32,442 nucleotides of DNA from Curtobacterium sp. MCBD17_032 (lineage in GTDB: Bacteria; Actinomycetota; Actinomycetes; Actinomycetales; Microbacteriaceae): NCBI RefSeq assembly GCF_003234855.1, contig NZ_QKTO01000019.1, positions 1 through 32,442 of the forward strand. Direction: 5' to 3'. A program made the translations under genes and the position numbers. The notes below the pieces were generated by a model that saw only the letters and a program-made list of their open reading frames with translations, made no database searches and had not been told where the DNA came from. This document shows positions 9,045 through 18,008 of the stretch, one piece after another (positions within the stretch are counted from its first letter, which is position 1; each line of letters opens with the position of its first letter).

Positions 9045-12000
9045 TTACTGCAGCACCACCAAGAGGTCGCCGGCGTCCACCTGCTGGGTCACCGGGATCG
9101 CGAGCCGGCCGACGGTCCCCGCGACGGGAGCCGTGATGGCCGCTTCCATCTTCATCGCCTCGATGCTCGCCACGGCCTGACCGGCCTCGACGACGTCACC
9201 GACGGCGACCTTGAGCGTCACGACCCCGGAGAACGGGGCCCCGACGTGCTTCGGGTCGGACCGGTCCGCCTGTTCGGCGGCCTTGGTCTCGACGACGACC
9301 GACCGGTCGCGCACGGCCACCGGCCGCAGCTGTCCGTTCATGGTCGCCATGACGGTGCGGATGCCCTGCGCGTCGACCTCGCCGATCGCCTCGAGCCCGA
9401 CGAGCAGGTTGACGCCCTTCCCGAGCGGCACCACGTGCTCCTCCCCCTGGCGCAGGCCGTAGAGGTAGTCCACCGTGGGCACGACCGAGAGGTCGCCGTA
9501 CTCGTCCCGCACCTGCTGGAACCGGCGGGTCGGCTCCTCGAACAGGAGGCGGTTCAGGGCCTGCTGCCGGACCGCGCCCGGGGTGTCCAACGCCGCACGC
9601 TCGTGCTCCGGCACCGGCGTGACCGCGATCCGGACGTCCCGCCCGGCCAGGACCTTCGACCGGAACGGCTCCGGCCACCCGCCCGGCAGGTCGCCGAGCT
9701 CGCCCGCCATGAAGCCGATCACCGAATCCGGCACGTCGTACTTCTCCGGGTGCTGCTCGAAGTCCGCGGGGTCGGCGTCGACCGCGGCGAGCTGCAGCGC
9801 GAGGTCGCCGACCACCTTGGAGGACGGCGTGACCTTGGTCGGGCGTCCGAGGATCCGGTTCGCCTCGGCGTACCAGTCCTCGACCTGCTCGAAGCGGTCG
9901 CCGAGCCCGAGGGCGATGGCCTGCTGGCGGAGGTTCGAGAGCTGCCCGCCCGGGATCTCGTGCTTGTACACGCGGCCCGTCGGTCCGGCGAGCCCGGACT
10001 CGAAGGGCGCGTACACCCGGCGGACCGCCTCCCAGTACGGCTCCAGGTCGCCGACGGCACCGAGGTCGATGCCCGTGTCACGGTCGGTGTGCGCGAGTGC
10101 CGCGACCAGGGCCGACATGCTCGGCTGACTCGTGGTGCCGGCCATCGGCGCCGCCGCCACGTCGACCGCGTCGGCGCCGGCGCGGGACGCGGCCATCAGG
10201 GTCGCGAGCTGCCCGCCCGCGGTGTCGTGGGTGTGCACGTGCACGGGCTGGTCGAAGCGCTCGCGCAGGGCGGTGACCAGGCGCTCGGCCGCGCCGGCGC
10301 GCAGCAGCCCGGCCATGTCCTTGATGCCGATGACGTGCGCTCCGGCCTCGACCATCTGCTCGGCCAGTCGCAGGTAGTAGTCGAGGGTGTACAGGTCCTC
10401 CGCCGGGTCGAGGAGGTCGCCGGTGTAGCAGAGTGCTGCCTCGGCGACGGCCGTGCCGGTGGCGAGCACGGCCTCCAGGGCGGGCCGCAGCTGACTGACG
10501 TCGTTGAGCGCGTCGAACACCCGGAAGACGTCGACGCCGCTCGCGGCGGCCTCGGCGACGAACGCGTCCGTGACCTCCGTCGGGTACGGCGTGTAGCCGA
10601 CGGTGTTGCGTCCGCGCAGCAGCATCTGGACCGGGATGTTCGGCATCGCCGCGCGGAGCGCCGCCAGGCGCTCCCACGGGTCCTCGCCGAGGAAGCGGAG
10701 CGCGACGTCGTAGGTGGCGCCTCCCCATGCCTCGACGCTGAGCAGCTGCGGAGTGAGTCGCGCGACGTGCGGGGCGACGGCGACCAGGTCCTTCGTGCGG
10801 ACACGGGTCGCGAGGAGCGACTGGTGCGCGTCCCGCATCGTCGTCTCGGTCACCGCGAGGGGCGTCTGCGCACGCAGCGCCTGGGCCCACGCGGCCGGGC
10901 CGACCCGGAGCAGCAGGTCGCGCTGCCCCTCGGGCACCGGGGCGGTGAGGTCGGTGGCCGGGAGCTTCGTCGCCGGGTCCACCACCTGCGCGGTCGGCGC
11001 GCCGTTCGGACGGTTGACGGTGACGTCGGCGAGCCAGTTGAGCACCTTCGTGCCGCGGTCCTTCGACACGTGGCCGGCCAACAGCTGCGGACGTTCCTCG
11101 ATGAACGCGGTCGAGACGTCGCCGCGGGCGAAGTCCGGGTCCTCGAGGACGGCCTGCAGGAACGGGATGTTCGTGCTGACGCCGCGGATGCGGAACTCGG
11201 CGAGGGCACGACGCGCACGGGCGACCGCGGCCGGGAAGTCCCGACCGCGGCACGTCATCTTCGCGAGCATCGAGTCGAAGTGTGGACTGATCTGGGCGCC
11301 GGTGGCCACCGTGCCGCCGTCGAGCCGGACGCCGGCACCGCCCGGGCTGCGGTAGGTGGTGATCCGGCCGGTGTCCGGACGGAAGCCCTGCGTCGGGTCC
11401 TCGGTGGTGATGCGGGTCTGCAGCGCGGCCCCGTGGACCGCGACGGTGTCCTGCGACAGGCCGAGGTCGGTGAGGGTGGCGCCGGCGGCGATGCGCATCT
11501 GCGACTGCACGAGGTCGACGTCGGTGACCTCCTCGGTCACGGTGTGCTCCACTTGAATGCGGGGGTTCATCTCGATGAAGACGTGCTGCCCCGCACGCTC
11601 CCCCACCGTGTCGAGGAGGAACTCCACCGTGCCCGCGTTGACGTAGCCGATCGACCGCGCGAAGGCCACGGCGTCCCGGTGCAGTGCCGCGGCGACGCCT
11701 GCGTCGAGGTCCGGCGCCGGGGCGATCTCGACGACCTTCTGGTTGCGGCGCTGCACGGAGCAGTCCCGCTCGAACAGGTGGATCGTGCCGGTCTCGCTGC
11801 CCGTTGCGTCGGCCAGGATCTGCACCTCGATGTGCCGCGGACGCAGGACCGCCTGCTCGAGGAACATCGTCGGGTCACCGAAGGCGCTGTCGGCCTCGCG
11901 CATGGCCGCCTCGAGCGCCGGGCGCAGCTCCGCCGGGGTCTCGACGCGGCGCATCCCGCGACCGCCACCACCGGCGACGGCCTTCGCGAACACCGGGAAC

Positions 12001-12455
12001 CCGATCGCCTCGGCCCCGGCGACGAGTTCGTCGACGTCGCGGCTGGCCGGCGTGCTCGCGAGGACCGGTACCCCGGCGGCGATCGCGTGCTCCTTGGCGG
12101 TGACCTTGTTGCCGGCCATCTCGAGCACGTGCTCGCCCGGACCGATGAAGGTGATGCCGGCGGCGGCGGCGGCCGCGGCGAGCTCCGGGTTCTCGGACAG
12201 GAAGCCGTAGCCCGGGTAGATCGCGTCGGCGCCGGACTCGCGGGCGACGCGGATGATCTCGGAGACGTCCAGGTAGGCACGCACCGGGTGCCCGCGCTCC
12301 CCGATGAGGTACGCCTCGTCGGCCTTCAGGCGGTGCAGGGAGTTGCGGTCCTCGTACGGGTAGACCGCCACGGTGCGCGCACCGAGCTCGTACGCCGCAC
12401 GGAAGGCCCGGATGGCGATCTCGCCACGGTTCGCGACCAGGATCTTGTCGAACAC
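9045..12455 (-). CDS. pyc: Pyruvate carboxylase
   Basis: This biotin enzyme carboxylates pyruvate to oxaloacetate, the main anaplerotic step. The 1136-residue single-chain form is complete. The biotin carboxylase domain (about 1-450) starts [17 protein letters not shown] and has the ATP-grasp loop [12 protein letters not shown] and [16 protein letters not shown]. The carboxyltransferase domain starts near 530 with [19 protein letters not shown] and includes GIKDMAGLL and [11 protein letters not shown]. The biotin carrier domain ends the protein with EAMKMEAAI, biotinylated Lys1102. The start is GTG at 12455 with AAAGGGA 4 nt upstream. It is divergent from parA and is the first gene of a pair with def. 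Length and domain order match the actinobacterial alpha-4 type enzymes. Confidence 0.97.
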   Translation of the reverse strand: MFDKILVANRGEIAIRAFRAAYELGARTVAVYPYEDRNSLHRLKADEAYLIGERGHPVRAYLDVSEIIRVARESGADAIYPGYGFLSENPELAAAAAAAGITFIGPGEHVLEMAGNKVTAKEHAIAAGVPVLASTPASRDVDELVAGAEAIGFPVFAKAVAGGGGRGMRRVETPAELRPALEAAMREADSAFGDPTMFLEQAVLRPRHIEVQILADATGSETGTIHLFERDCSVQRRNQKVVEIAPAPDLDAGVAAALHRDAVAFARSIGYVNAGTVEFLLDTVGERAGQHVFIEMNPRIQVEHTVTEEVTDVDLVQSQMRIAAGATLTDLGLSQDTVAVHGAALQTRITTEDPTQGFRPDTGRITTYRSPGGAGVRLDGGTVATGAQISPHFDSMLAKMTCRGRDFPAAVARARRALAEFRIRGVSTNIPFLQAVLEDPDFARGDVSTAFIEERPQLLAGHVSKDRGTKVLNWLADVTVNRPNGAPTAQVVDPATKLPATDLTAPVPEGQRDLLLRVGPAAWAQALRAQTPLAVTETTMRDAHQSLLATRVRTKDLVAVAPHVARLTPQLLSVEAWGGATYDVALRFLGEDPWERLAALRAAMPNIPVQMLLRGRNTVGYTPYPTEVTDAFVAEAAASGVDVFRVFDALNDVSQLRPALEAVLATGTAVAEAALCYTGDLLDPAEDLYTLDYYLRLAEQMVEAGAHVIGIKDMAGLLRAGAAERLVTALRERFDQPVHVHTHDTAGGQLATLMAASRAGADAVDVAAAPMAGTTSQPSMSALVAALAHTDRDTGIDLGAVGDLEPYWEAVRRVYAPFESGLAGPTGRVYKHEIPGGQLSNLRQQAIALGLGDRFEQVEDWYAEANRILGRPTKVTPSSKVVGDLALQLAAVDADPADFEQHPEKYDVPDSVIGFMAGELGDLPGGWPEPFRSKVLAGRDVRIAVTPVPEHERAALDTPGAVRQQALNRLLFEEPTRRFQQVRDEYGDLSVVPTVDYLYGLRQGEEHVVPLGKGVNLLVGLEAIGEVDAQGIRTVMATMNGQLRPVAVRDRSVVVETKAAEQADRSDPKHVGAPFSGVVTLKVAVGDVVEAGQAVASIEAMKMEAAITAPVAGTVGRLAIPVTQQVDAGDLLVVLQ

Positions 12456-12488
12456 GAGGTCCCTTTCAGCCCGGGTTGAGGTGTCACA

Positions 12489-12494
12489 ACCCTA
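12489..12494 (-). promoter_or_regulatory. -10 element TAGGGT of pyc
   Basis: On the minus strand TAGGGT lies 33 nt before the GTG at 12455. That leaves a leader of about 27 nt containing the Shine-Dalgarno AAAGGGA. No -35 box stands out. Confidence 0.4.
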
Positions 12495-12501
12495 CTGGCG
12501 G

Positions 12502-12507
12502 TAACGT
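12502..12507 (+). promoter_or_regulatory. -10 element TAACGT of parA, leaderless arrangement
   Basis: TAACGT is followed by 8 nt and then GTG at 12516, with no Shine-Dalgarno. TTGAGG at 12476-12481 could be a weak -35 at 20-bp spacing. The box overlaps the alternative TTG start at 12507, which argues for the GTG. Confidence 0.5.
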
Positions 12508-12515
12508 TGCTCATC

Positions 12516-13367
12516 GTGCATGTACTCAGCGTGAGCTCGCTCAAGGGCGGTGTCGGCAAGACGACCGTGACACTCGGCCTGACCTCGGCAGCGTTCGCCA
12601 AGGGTCTGCGCACCCTGGTGGTGGACCTCGATCCCCAGTCGGACGTCTCGACCGGGCTCGACATCGACCTGACGGGCCACCTCAACGTGGCCGACGTCCT
12701 CGAGAACCCGAAGGAGAAGATCGTCCGGCAGGCGATCGCCCCCTCCGGCTGGACGAAGGGGTCCCAGGGCAAGATCGACGTCATGGTCGGATCACCCTCG
12801 GCCATCAACTTCGACGGTCCACACCCGTCCATCCGTGACATCTGGAAGCTCGAAGAGGCACTGGCGAACGTCGAGGCCGACTACGACCTCGTCCTCATCG
12901 ACTGCGCGCCGTCGCTCAACGCCCTGACCCGCACCGCGTGGGCCGCTTCGGACCGGGTCTCCGTCGTCACCGAGCCCGGCCTCTTCTCCGTCGCCGCTGC
13001 CGACCGTGCCCTCCGTGCGATCGAGGAGATCCGCCGCGGACTCTCGCCGCGCCTCCAGCCCCTCGGCATCATCGTGAACCGTGCCCGCGTGCAGTCACTC
13101 GAGCACCAGTTCCGCATCAAGGAGCTCCGCGACATGTTCGGGCCGCTCGTGCTCTCGCCGCAGCTGCCGGAGCGCACCTCGCTCCAGCAGGCGCAGGGAG
13201 CCGCGAAGCCCCTGCACGTGTGGCCGGGCGAGTCGGCGCAGGAGATGGCCCGGAACTTCGACCAGCTGCTCGAGCGGATCATGCGCACCGGGAAGATCGG
13301 GCCGTACGCCGATGGTGCAGGTGCTGCAGGTGCGGCGGGCACGGGAACCGCGGGCGCGATCGCCTGA
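12516..13367 (+). CDS. ParA/Soj-family ATPase without an adjacent ParB
   Basis: The 283-residue P-loop ATPase begins MHVLSVSSLKGGVGKTTVT, a deviant Walker A motif with the signature Lys10 and the catalytic Lys15. DLDPQSD follows, then a Walker B/switch region VLIDCAPSLNALT and the conserved late segment GIIVNRARVQSLEHQF. Such ATPases position DNA or protein cargo on the nucleoid. No parB or parS-like gene is beside it, so the chromosomal soj-spo0J pair is probably elsewhere and this is an orphan ParA. The C-terminal tail is an Ala/Gly-rich low-complexity stretch. Its neighbours are pyc (divergent) and a convergent MerR gene. The GTG start is chosen from the leaderless promoter; TTG at 12507 would add three residues. 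Confidence 0.88.
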   Translation: MHVLSVSSLKGGVGKTTVTLGLTSAAFAKGLRTLVVDLDPQSDVSTGLDIDLTGHLNVADVLENPKEKIVRQAIAPSGWTKGSQGKIDVMVGSPSAINFDGPHPSIRDIWKLEEALANVEADYDLVLIDCAPSLNALTRTAWAASDRVSVVTEPGLFSVAAADRALRAIEEIRRGLSPRLQPLGIIVNRARVQSLEHQFRIKELRDMFGPLVLSPQLPERTSLQQAQGAAKPLHVWPGESAQEMARNFDQLLERIMRTGKIGPYADGAGAAGAAGTGTAGAIA

Positions 13368-13387
13368 GTCCTGCTCGGGGTTTCGTC

Positions 13388-13417
13388 ACGACGGGTCGCC
13401 TGCGGGCGGCCCGTCGT
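13388..13417 (+). terminator. Hairpin terminator after parA
   Basis: ACGACGGGTCGCC (13388-13400) and GGCGGCCCGTCGT (13405-13417) form a 13-bp stem with one G-U pair and a TGCG tetraloop. It starts 21 nt after the parA stop codon. No U-tract follows. It may serve both convergent transcripts. Confidence 0.6.
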
Positions 13418-13459
13418 CGTCCCCGGACCCGGCACTTCCGCCGCACCCGCGCGCGCCGA

Positions 13460-13502
13460 GGTTCCACGACGTGCCGCATGCCCGTCGTTGCGGTTCCACG
13501 AC
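13460..13502. repeat. Short direct repeat GGTTCCACGAC in the parA-merR gap
   Basis: GGTTCCACGAC occurs at 13460-13470 and again at 13492-13502, 32 bp apart, within the 221-nt non-coding gap between two convergent genes. The rest of the gap (13418-13588) shows no gene. Confidence 0.55.
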
Positions 13503-13588
13503 TGCGGGGTCCAGGACCCCGAGATGCCGCGATCCCGGAGCTGGAGGGCACCGGGAAGGGGCGCGGCGCTCGGGCGGGCGCCCTCGTG

Positions 13589-14149
13589 TCAGGAAGCGCG
13601 GGTCGCCCGGCGGGCGGCGAGCTCGTCGCTCGGGTCCTCGGCCGGGGTGGCGTCGAGCTCGACCAGCGACGACTCGACCTCGCGCAGGACCTTGCCGACG
13701 GCGATGCCGAACACACCCTGGCCGCGCGAGACCAGGTCGATGACCTCGTCGTCGGAGGTGCACAGGTAGACCGAGGCGCCGTCGGACATGAGCGTCGTCT
13801 GCGCCAGGTCGCTGACCCCGGCTTCGCGGAGCTGGTTCACGGCGGTGCGGATCTGCTGCAGGGAGATCCCGGTGTCGAGGAGGCGCTTCACGAGCTTGAG
13901 CACGAGGATGTCGCGGAAGCCGTAGAGGCGCTGCGACCCGGACCCGGCGGCGCCGCGGATCGTGGGCTGGACGAGCTCGGTGCGCGCCCAGTAGTCGAGC
14001 TGCCGGTAGCTGATGCCGGCTGCCTTCGCGGCGACGGTGCCGCGGTAGCCGTTCTGCTCGTCGTGCTCGGGCAGACCGTCGGTGAAGAGCAGCCCGAGGT
14101 CGTACCGCGTCATGTCAGACGGGGTACCGGGGACATCGTTCCCACTCAT
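13589..14149 (-). CDS. MerR-family transcriptional regulator (Rv1830 type)
   Basis: The 186-residue regulator has an N-terminal winged-helix domain at about 30-105. It is recognisable from YRGTVAAKAAGISYRQLDYWARTELVQPT, GSQRLYGFRDILVLKLVKRLLDTGISLQQIR and the middle segment LMSDGASVYLCTSDDEVIDLVSRGQGVFGIAVGK. This set is typical of the Rv1830 group, which lies beside the FHA/FtsR cluster in many actinobacteria. The ATG at 14149 is preceded by GGAAGG at suitable spacing. The C-terminal part is acidic and lacks an obvious effector pocket. It follows the FtsR-like gene after 184 nt; the bifunctional-nuclease gene (Rv1829) found between them in mycobacteria is absent. An inverted repeat TCAAC-N5-GTTGA upstream could be its operator. 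Confidence 0.88.
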   Translation of the reverse strand: MSGNDVPGTPSDMTRYDLGLLFTDGLPEHDEQNGYRGTVAAKAAGISYRQLDYWARTELVQPTIRGAAGSGSQRLYGFRDILVLKLVKRLLDTGISLQQIRTAVNQLREAGVSDLAQTTLMSDGASVYLCTSDDEVIDLVSRGQGVFGIAVGKVLREVESSLVELDATPAEDPSDELAARRATRAS

Positions 14150-14189
14150 CAGCTTGCCTTCCACGACGATCGAGCTCCCACCCGAAGCT

Positions 14190-14204
14190 TCAACAGCGGG
14201 TTGA
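14190..14204 (-). promoter_or_regulatory. Inverted repeat TCAAC-N5-GTTGA upstream of the Rv1830-type gene
   Basis: This 15-bp dyad lies 41-55 nt before the ATG at 14149 and includes TTGAAG, a possible -35. MerR regulators usually bind dyads in the promoter spacer, so autoregulation or control by the neighbouring MerR is possible. The assignment is tentative. The rest of 14150-14333 shows no gene. Confidence 0.25.
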
Positions 14205-14333
14205 GAGTTGTTCCGAGGTCCACGGTAGCGAGTCGGGCGGCGAGGAGGCGGGACATCCGCTCCGGCGCGTCCGGCGTGTCGAGGATATGCCCCGGCACCG
14301 ACGGACGTCGAGGGTCGACGCCCCTTCGGGGAC

Positions 14334-15038
14334 TCACGAGTCGAGCCGACCGATCGCCGCTCGGATGAGTGACGACCGGATGACCTCGAGGTGTCCGGCG
14401 ATCTCACGGGCGAGTTCCAGCGCCTTGGCCCGGGAGGTGGCGTCGCCCCGACGGGACACCGGCATGAGCGCGGACTCGATGAGCCCGACCTCCCGCTCGG
14501 CGGTGGCACGGAAGGTGCGCAGATGTCGCGGCTCGATGCCCGATCGCTGGAGCTCGACGAGGGCCTTGAGGACGCCCACGGACTCCTCGCCGTAGGTGTC
14601 CGCCGCGGGGAGGAGCGACGACGACACCGCGTCTCCCACGAGCATGGGCGACGCCCCGGCGACCCGCTGGAGTTCGTCGCGCGAGTACCGCCGCTCCCGC
14701 CCGAGCATCGACGGGCGCGGTACGTCCCCACCGCCCGGCAGCGTCGGCTCACGTCCCGCGTCGAGGTCGGCGAGGTACTCCTTGATGACCTTGAGCGGCA
14801 GGTAGTGGTCCCGCTGCAGGCCGAGCACGATCCGGAGGCGGTCGACGTCCGCCGGCGAGAACTTCCGGTACCCGCTCTGCGTCCGGACCGGGGTGACGAG
14901 CTCGCGCTCCTCGAGGAACCGCAGCTTCGAACTCGACAGGTCCGGGAAGTCCGGCTTCAGCCGCGCCAGGACCTGACCGATCGTGAGCAGGTCCGGCGCC
15001 GGCGACACCGCCCGCGCCGCAGCGGAGCGGGGTGCCAC
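14334..15038 (-). CDS. ftsR: MerR-family regulator, FtsR-like (Rv1828 type)
   Basis: The 234-residue regulator carries an N-terminal MerR domain at about residues 18-90: LLTIGQVLARLKPDFPDLSSSKLRFLEERELVTPVRTQSGYRKFSPADVDRLR, quoted here only as the span of its conserved features. The key ones are SSSKLRFLEE, SGYRKF and the third helix ending VIKEYL. The C-terminal half contains a conserved helical segment with RYSRDEL and YGEESVGVLKALVEL. This architecture is that of Rv1828 and of corynebacterial FtsR, an activator of ftsZ. The start is GTG at 15038, whose G is also the last base of the FHA gene stop codon, so the two are translationally coupled. No Shine-Dalgarno is needed for this arrangement. 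Control of cell division is inferred from the family only. Confidence 0.88.
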   Translation of the reverse strand: MAPRSAAARAVSPAPDLLTIGQVLARLKPDFPDLSSSKLRFLEERELVTPVRTQSGYRKFSPADVDRLRIVLGLQRDHYLPLKVIKEYLADLDAGREPTLPGGGDVPRPSMLGRERRYSRDELQRVAGASPMLVGDAVSSSLLPAADTYGEESVGVLKALVELQRSGIEPRHLRTFRATAEREVGLIESALMPVSRRGDATSRAKALELAREIAGHLEVIRSSLIRAAIGRLDS

Positions 15039-15514
15039 TACGCGTTCGCCAGGCGCGCCAGGTCGACCCGGGAAGCGTAGAACGTGAGGCGGAACTTGCC
15101 GACCTGCACCTCTGCCCCGTCGACGAGGAGCGCTTCGTCGATGCGCACACCGTCGAAGTAGGTCCCGTTGAGGGAGCCGAGGTCCTGGACGCTGAAGGAC
15201 GTCCCACGGCGGATGAAGTCCGCGTGCTTGCGGGACACGGTCACGTCGTCGAGGAAGATGTCGGCGTCGGGGTGTCGACCGGCCGTCGTGACGTCCGAGT
15301 CGAGGAGGAACCGTGCTCCGACGTTCGGACCGCGTCGGACGACGAGCAGCGCCGAGCCCGACGGCAGCGCCGAGATCGCGTCGCGTTCTTCCGCGGAGAC
15401 TCCGGCTTCGGGCGTGAGCGCCGAGGCGTTCTCCATGCTGAAGGTCAGCGTGGTGTCGACCAGCCGCTGCTCCGGGGTTCGTCGTCCCGGCTGCGGGACC
15501 ACTGGATCTGGCAT
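15038..15514 (-). CDS. garA: FHA-domain signalling protein of the GarA/OdhI family
   Basis: This 158-residue protein should bind and inhibit 2-oxoglutarate dehydrogenase and related enzymes until phosphorylated. The N-terminal DTTLTF carries Thr21-Thr22, the same residue numbers as the PknG/PknB sites of M. tuberculosis GarA. The FHA domain (about 55-150) keeps the phosphothreonine-binding residues: GRH with Arg80, VSRKH with Ser94, and SLNGT with Asn116. The ATG at 15514 follows a strong Shine-Dalgarno, GAGGAGGAGGT, at 5-nt spacing, and TACGCT about 26 nt further up looks like its -10. It is the first gene of an FHA-ftsR unit. With the PASTA kinase at 714-2753 it forms a plausible kinase-substrate pair. 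Confidence 0.92.
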   Translation of the reverse strand: MPDPVVPQPGRRTPEQRLVDTTLTFSMENASALTPEAGVSAEERDAISALPSGSALLVVRRGPNVGARFLLDSDVTTAGRHPDADIFLDDVTVSRKHADFIRRGTSFSVQDLGSLNGTYFDGVRIDEALLVDGAEVQVGKFRLTFYASRVDLARLANA

Positions 15515-15933
15515 CGTGGACCTCCTCCTCTTGGTCGCCCAGCGTATCGGAAACCAGCCGGTCGGCGAGAGCCCCGTCCACAGGGGACACGGGAGGCTCC
15601 CCGCCGACCAGCGGCGAGCCTCCTGTCCGGTGCCCGCCGGTCCGGTCGGCGGGCCCACCCACCTCCGTGCGTCGAGCGCTCCGGGGCGGTCCCGCCCGCG
15701 CGGAGGTCCTGCAGGATCCGCTCCACCTCGGCGTCCTCGAGCCCCTCCTGTGGGAAGCCGCGAGCATGCGCGCAGACCCGCTCGAGGACGACCGCGCGGC
15801 GAGTCCCCACCGCGGGCTGTACCCGGTCTGGAGGCCCGGCGCACGTCCGCCGGGAGCGCTGCGGTCGTCAGCCGGGAGCGCCGCGGCCGGCCCCGGGTCG
15901 CGATCGCGTCGGGTCCGGTCCCGACGCCGGCGC
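15515..15933. other. 419-nt gap with no confident gene
   Basis: The right end (15541-15546) has a minus-strand TACGCT, the likely -10 of the FHA gene. A minus-strand open frame from GTG 15810 has coding-like composition over its first 40 codons (VVLERVCAHARGFPQEGLED), then turns into unstructured Arg/Gly/Pro text that overlaps the FHA gene. It has no ribosome-binding site and no family that I recognise. It could be the relic of a gene once located after the permease genes. Confidence 0.4.
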
Positions 15934-16971
15934 TCAGCGCCCGCGGGCGAGCAGCCAGAGCAGGTACGGCGCCCCGACGACCCCGGTGACGACGCCGACC
16001 GGGAGCGTGACCCCGGGCAGGGCGAACTGCGCGACGAGGTCGGAGCCGAGCGTCACGACCGCCCCGACGGCGGCTGCCGGGCCGAGGGCGGTCCGCCCAC
16101 CGCCGACGAGCCTCCTGGCGATCGGTGCAGCCATGAGCGCGACGAACGACACCGGACCGGCGGTGGCGACCGCCGCCGCCGTGAGGAGGACCGCGGTGAG
16201 CAGCAGGAGCACCTTGGCCCGGTCGGGGCGGAGGCCGAGCGAGGCCGCGACCTCGTCGCCGAGGGTGAGGACGGCGAGACGGGGCGACTGCAGGAGCGCG
16301 AGCGCCATGAGGACGACGAAGCCGACGAGCAGCGCCCCGACGACGGTGCGGTCGACGGCGTTGAGGCTGCCGGAGAGCCAGAGCAGCGCCGTCCCGGCCT
16401 GCTGCACGCTCCCGCTCGTCAGGAGCCACCCGGTGATGCTCAGCGCGACCGCCCCGACCCCGACCCCGACGAGGACGACCCGGTTCCCGGTGATCCCCCG
16501 ACGCCAGGCGAGCGCGGCGATGAGCACCGCGACGCCGACCGCGCCGACGAGCACGACACCGAACAGGGCCACCCCCGACGCGCCGAACAGCACGATCGCG
16601 ACGAGACCCGAAGCGCTCGCGCCCGCCGTGATGCCGATGATGTCCGGGGACGCGATCGGGTTGCGGACGACGCTCTGCACGACCGCACCGGCCGTGCCGA
16701 GGCTCGCGCCGACGAGCAGCGCCGCGAGGACCCGGGGACCGCGCAGCTGCCCGAGCACGAAGTCCGAGACCGCGTCACCCTGCCCGAGCAGACCACCGAT
16801 GACCTGCACGGGAGACAGCGGTATCTCGCCCACCCCGAGCCCGACGAGCACGAGACCGAGCAGCACGACGAGGGCACCGGCGAGCACGACGAGCTCGCGT
16901 CGCACGGTCCCGGTGCGACGGCGGCGGTCGTCCCCGGCATCGGGTCCGGTGCGGGTGCCGGTGGCGCTCAC
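15934..16971 (-). CDS. FecCD-family iron-siderophore ABC permease (second subunit)
   Basis: This 345-residue integral membrane protein would form half of the channel of a siderophore importer. About nine to ten hydrophobic helices are visible after a charged cytoplasmic N-terminus (residues 1-25, Arg/Asp-rich). Family motifs are LRGPRVLAALLVGASLGTAG, QSVVRNPIASPDIIGITAGA (NPIASP at 104-109) and FVALMAAPIARRLVG near the end. The GTG start at 16971 overlaps the TGA of the first permease (GTGA), so synthesis is coupled and 1:1. No ATPase gene follows, and the next 419 nt are non-coding. A FecE/FepC-type ATPase and a binding protein must come from elsewhere for function. Substrate is inferred from the family. 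Confidence 0.9.
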   Translation of the reverse strand: MSATGTRTGPDAGDDRRRRTGTVRRELVVLAGALVVLLGLVLVGLGVGEIPLSPVQVIGGLLGQGDAVSDFVLGQLRGPRVLAALLVGASLGTAGAVVQSVVRNPIASPDIIGITAGASASGLVAIVLFGASGVALFGVVLVGAVGVAVLIAALAWRRGITGNRVVLVGVGVGAVALSITGWLLTSGSVQQAGTALLWLSGSLNAVDRTVVGALLVGFVVLMALALLQSPRLAVLTLGDEVAASLGLRPDRAKVLLLLTAVLLTAAAVATAGPVSFVALMAAPIARRLVGGGRTALGPAAAVGAVVTLGSDLVAQFALPGVTLPVGVVTGVVGAPYLLWLLARGR

Positions 16972-18002
16972 AGGCCCTGCACCGTCCGCGACCGGACCAG
17001 CGCGATGAACACCGGAGCACCGATGAGCGCCGTGACGATGCCGACCTGCAGCTCCCCGGGGTACGCGACGACCCGGCCGATGACGTCGGCGACGAGCAGG
17101 AGCGCCGGCGCCACGACGGCGGACAGCAGGATCGTCCACCGGTGGTCGGGTCCGGACAGTCGGCGGACGGCGTGTGGCACGGCGAGCCCGACGAACGCGA
17201 TCGGTCCGGCCGCGGCGACCGCCGACCCGGCGAGCAGCACCGTGACGAGGGCGCCGACCGCGCGCACGAGCACGACGCGCTGCCCGAGCGACGCCGCGAG
17301 CTCGTCGCCGAGCGCGAGCGTGTTGAGCGAGCGACCGAGCCCGACGGCGACGACGAGTCCGAGGAGGACCGGTACGACCACGACGCCCGCCGTGCCGAGG
17401 TCCCCGCCCGCGAGCGCCCCGACCTGCCAGAAGCGGAGCTGGTCGAGCAGGGCGGCGTTCGTCACGAGCACCGCGGTGGTGACCGAGGAGAGGGCGGCGG
17501 CGGTGACGGCCCCGGACAGCGCGAGGCCGACCGGGGTCAGCCCTCCGCGGGCGACCGCGGCGATGCCGTAGACGAGCAGGGCGGCGAGCGCGGCCCCGGC
17601 GAAGGCGAACGGCAGGTAGGTCGCGGTCCCGCTGACACCGAACACGGCGATCCCCACGACGACGGCCAGGGCTGCTCCGGCGTTGATGCCGAGGATGCTC
17701 GGGTCGGCGAGCGGGTTCCGTGTGATCCCCTGCATGACCGCACCGGCAACGCCGAGTGCGGCGCCGGCGAGGAGTCCGACGACGGTGCGCGGCAGCCGGT
17801 TGCCGAGGACGATGAGCGCGGTCTCGTCGTCGCGGCCCGGGTGCGCGAGGGTGTCGAGGACGACGCCGAGCGGGATCGGTCGGCTGCCGACTGCGATGCT
17901 CAGGGCGCAGGCGACGGCCAGCGCGACGACCGCGAGGACGGCGGCCAGCACGAGCCGGGACGCGGGCGCGGGCGCGGGAGGCACGACGGATCGAGGACGC
18001 AT
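16968..18002 (-). CDS. FecCD-family iron-siderophore ABC permease (first subunit)
   Basis: The 344-residue membrane protein is the partner of the following permease. It has a first helix at about 17-38 and the family signature RLPRTVVGLLAGAALGVAGAV followed by QGITRNPLADPSILGINAGA (NPLADP at 96-101). GDELAASLGQRV is the cytoplasmic loop that contacts the ATPase, and AAGPIAFVGLAVPHAVR lies near the end. The ATG at 18002 is preceded by a minus-strand TTAGGCT that looks like half of a DtxR/IdeR iron box, so the operon is probably repressed by iron. A divergent HtrA-like protease gene shares the upstream region. Neither a lipoprotein binding subunit nor an ATPase is encoded next to the pair. Confidence 0.9.
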   Translation of the reverse strand: MRPRSVVPPAPAPASRLVLAAVLAVVALAVACALSIAVGSRPIPLGVVLDTLAHPGRDDETALIVLGNRLPRTVVGLLAGAALGVAGAVMQGITRNPLADPSILGINAGAALAVVVGIAVFGVSGTATYLPFAFAGAALAALLVYGIAAVARGGLTPVGLALSGAVTAAALSSVTTAVLVTNAALLDQLRFWQVGALAGGDLGTAGVVVVPVLLGLVVAVGLGRSLNTLALGDELAASLGQRVVLVRAVGALVTVLLAGSAVAAAGPIAFVGLAVPHAVRRLSGPDHRWTILLSAVVAPALLLVADVIGRVVAYPGELQVGIVTALIGAPVFIALVRSRTVQGL

Positions 18003-18008
18003 GGGAGG

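Noticed and set aside
8922..12479. 1185-codon plus-strand frame opposite pyruvate carboxylase
   Set aside because: The minus-strand frame encodes a complete, motif-perfect pyruvate carboxylase. The opposite frame has no domain and the composition of a GC shadow.
12516..13367. Chromosome-partition parAB locus
   Set aside because: No parB gene or parS-like palindrome lies next to this ParA; it is better called an orphan ParA-type ATPase.
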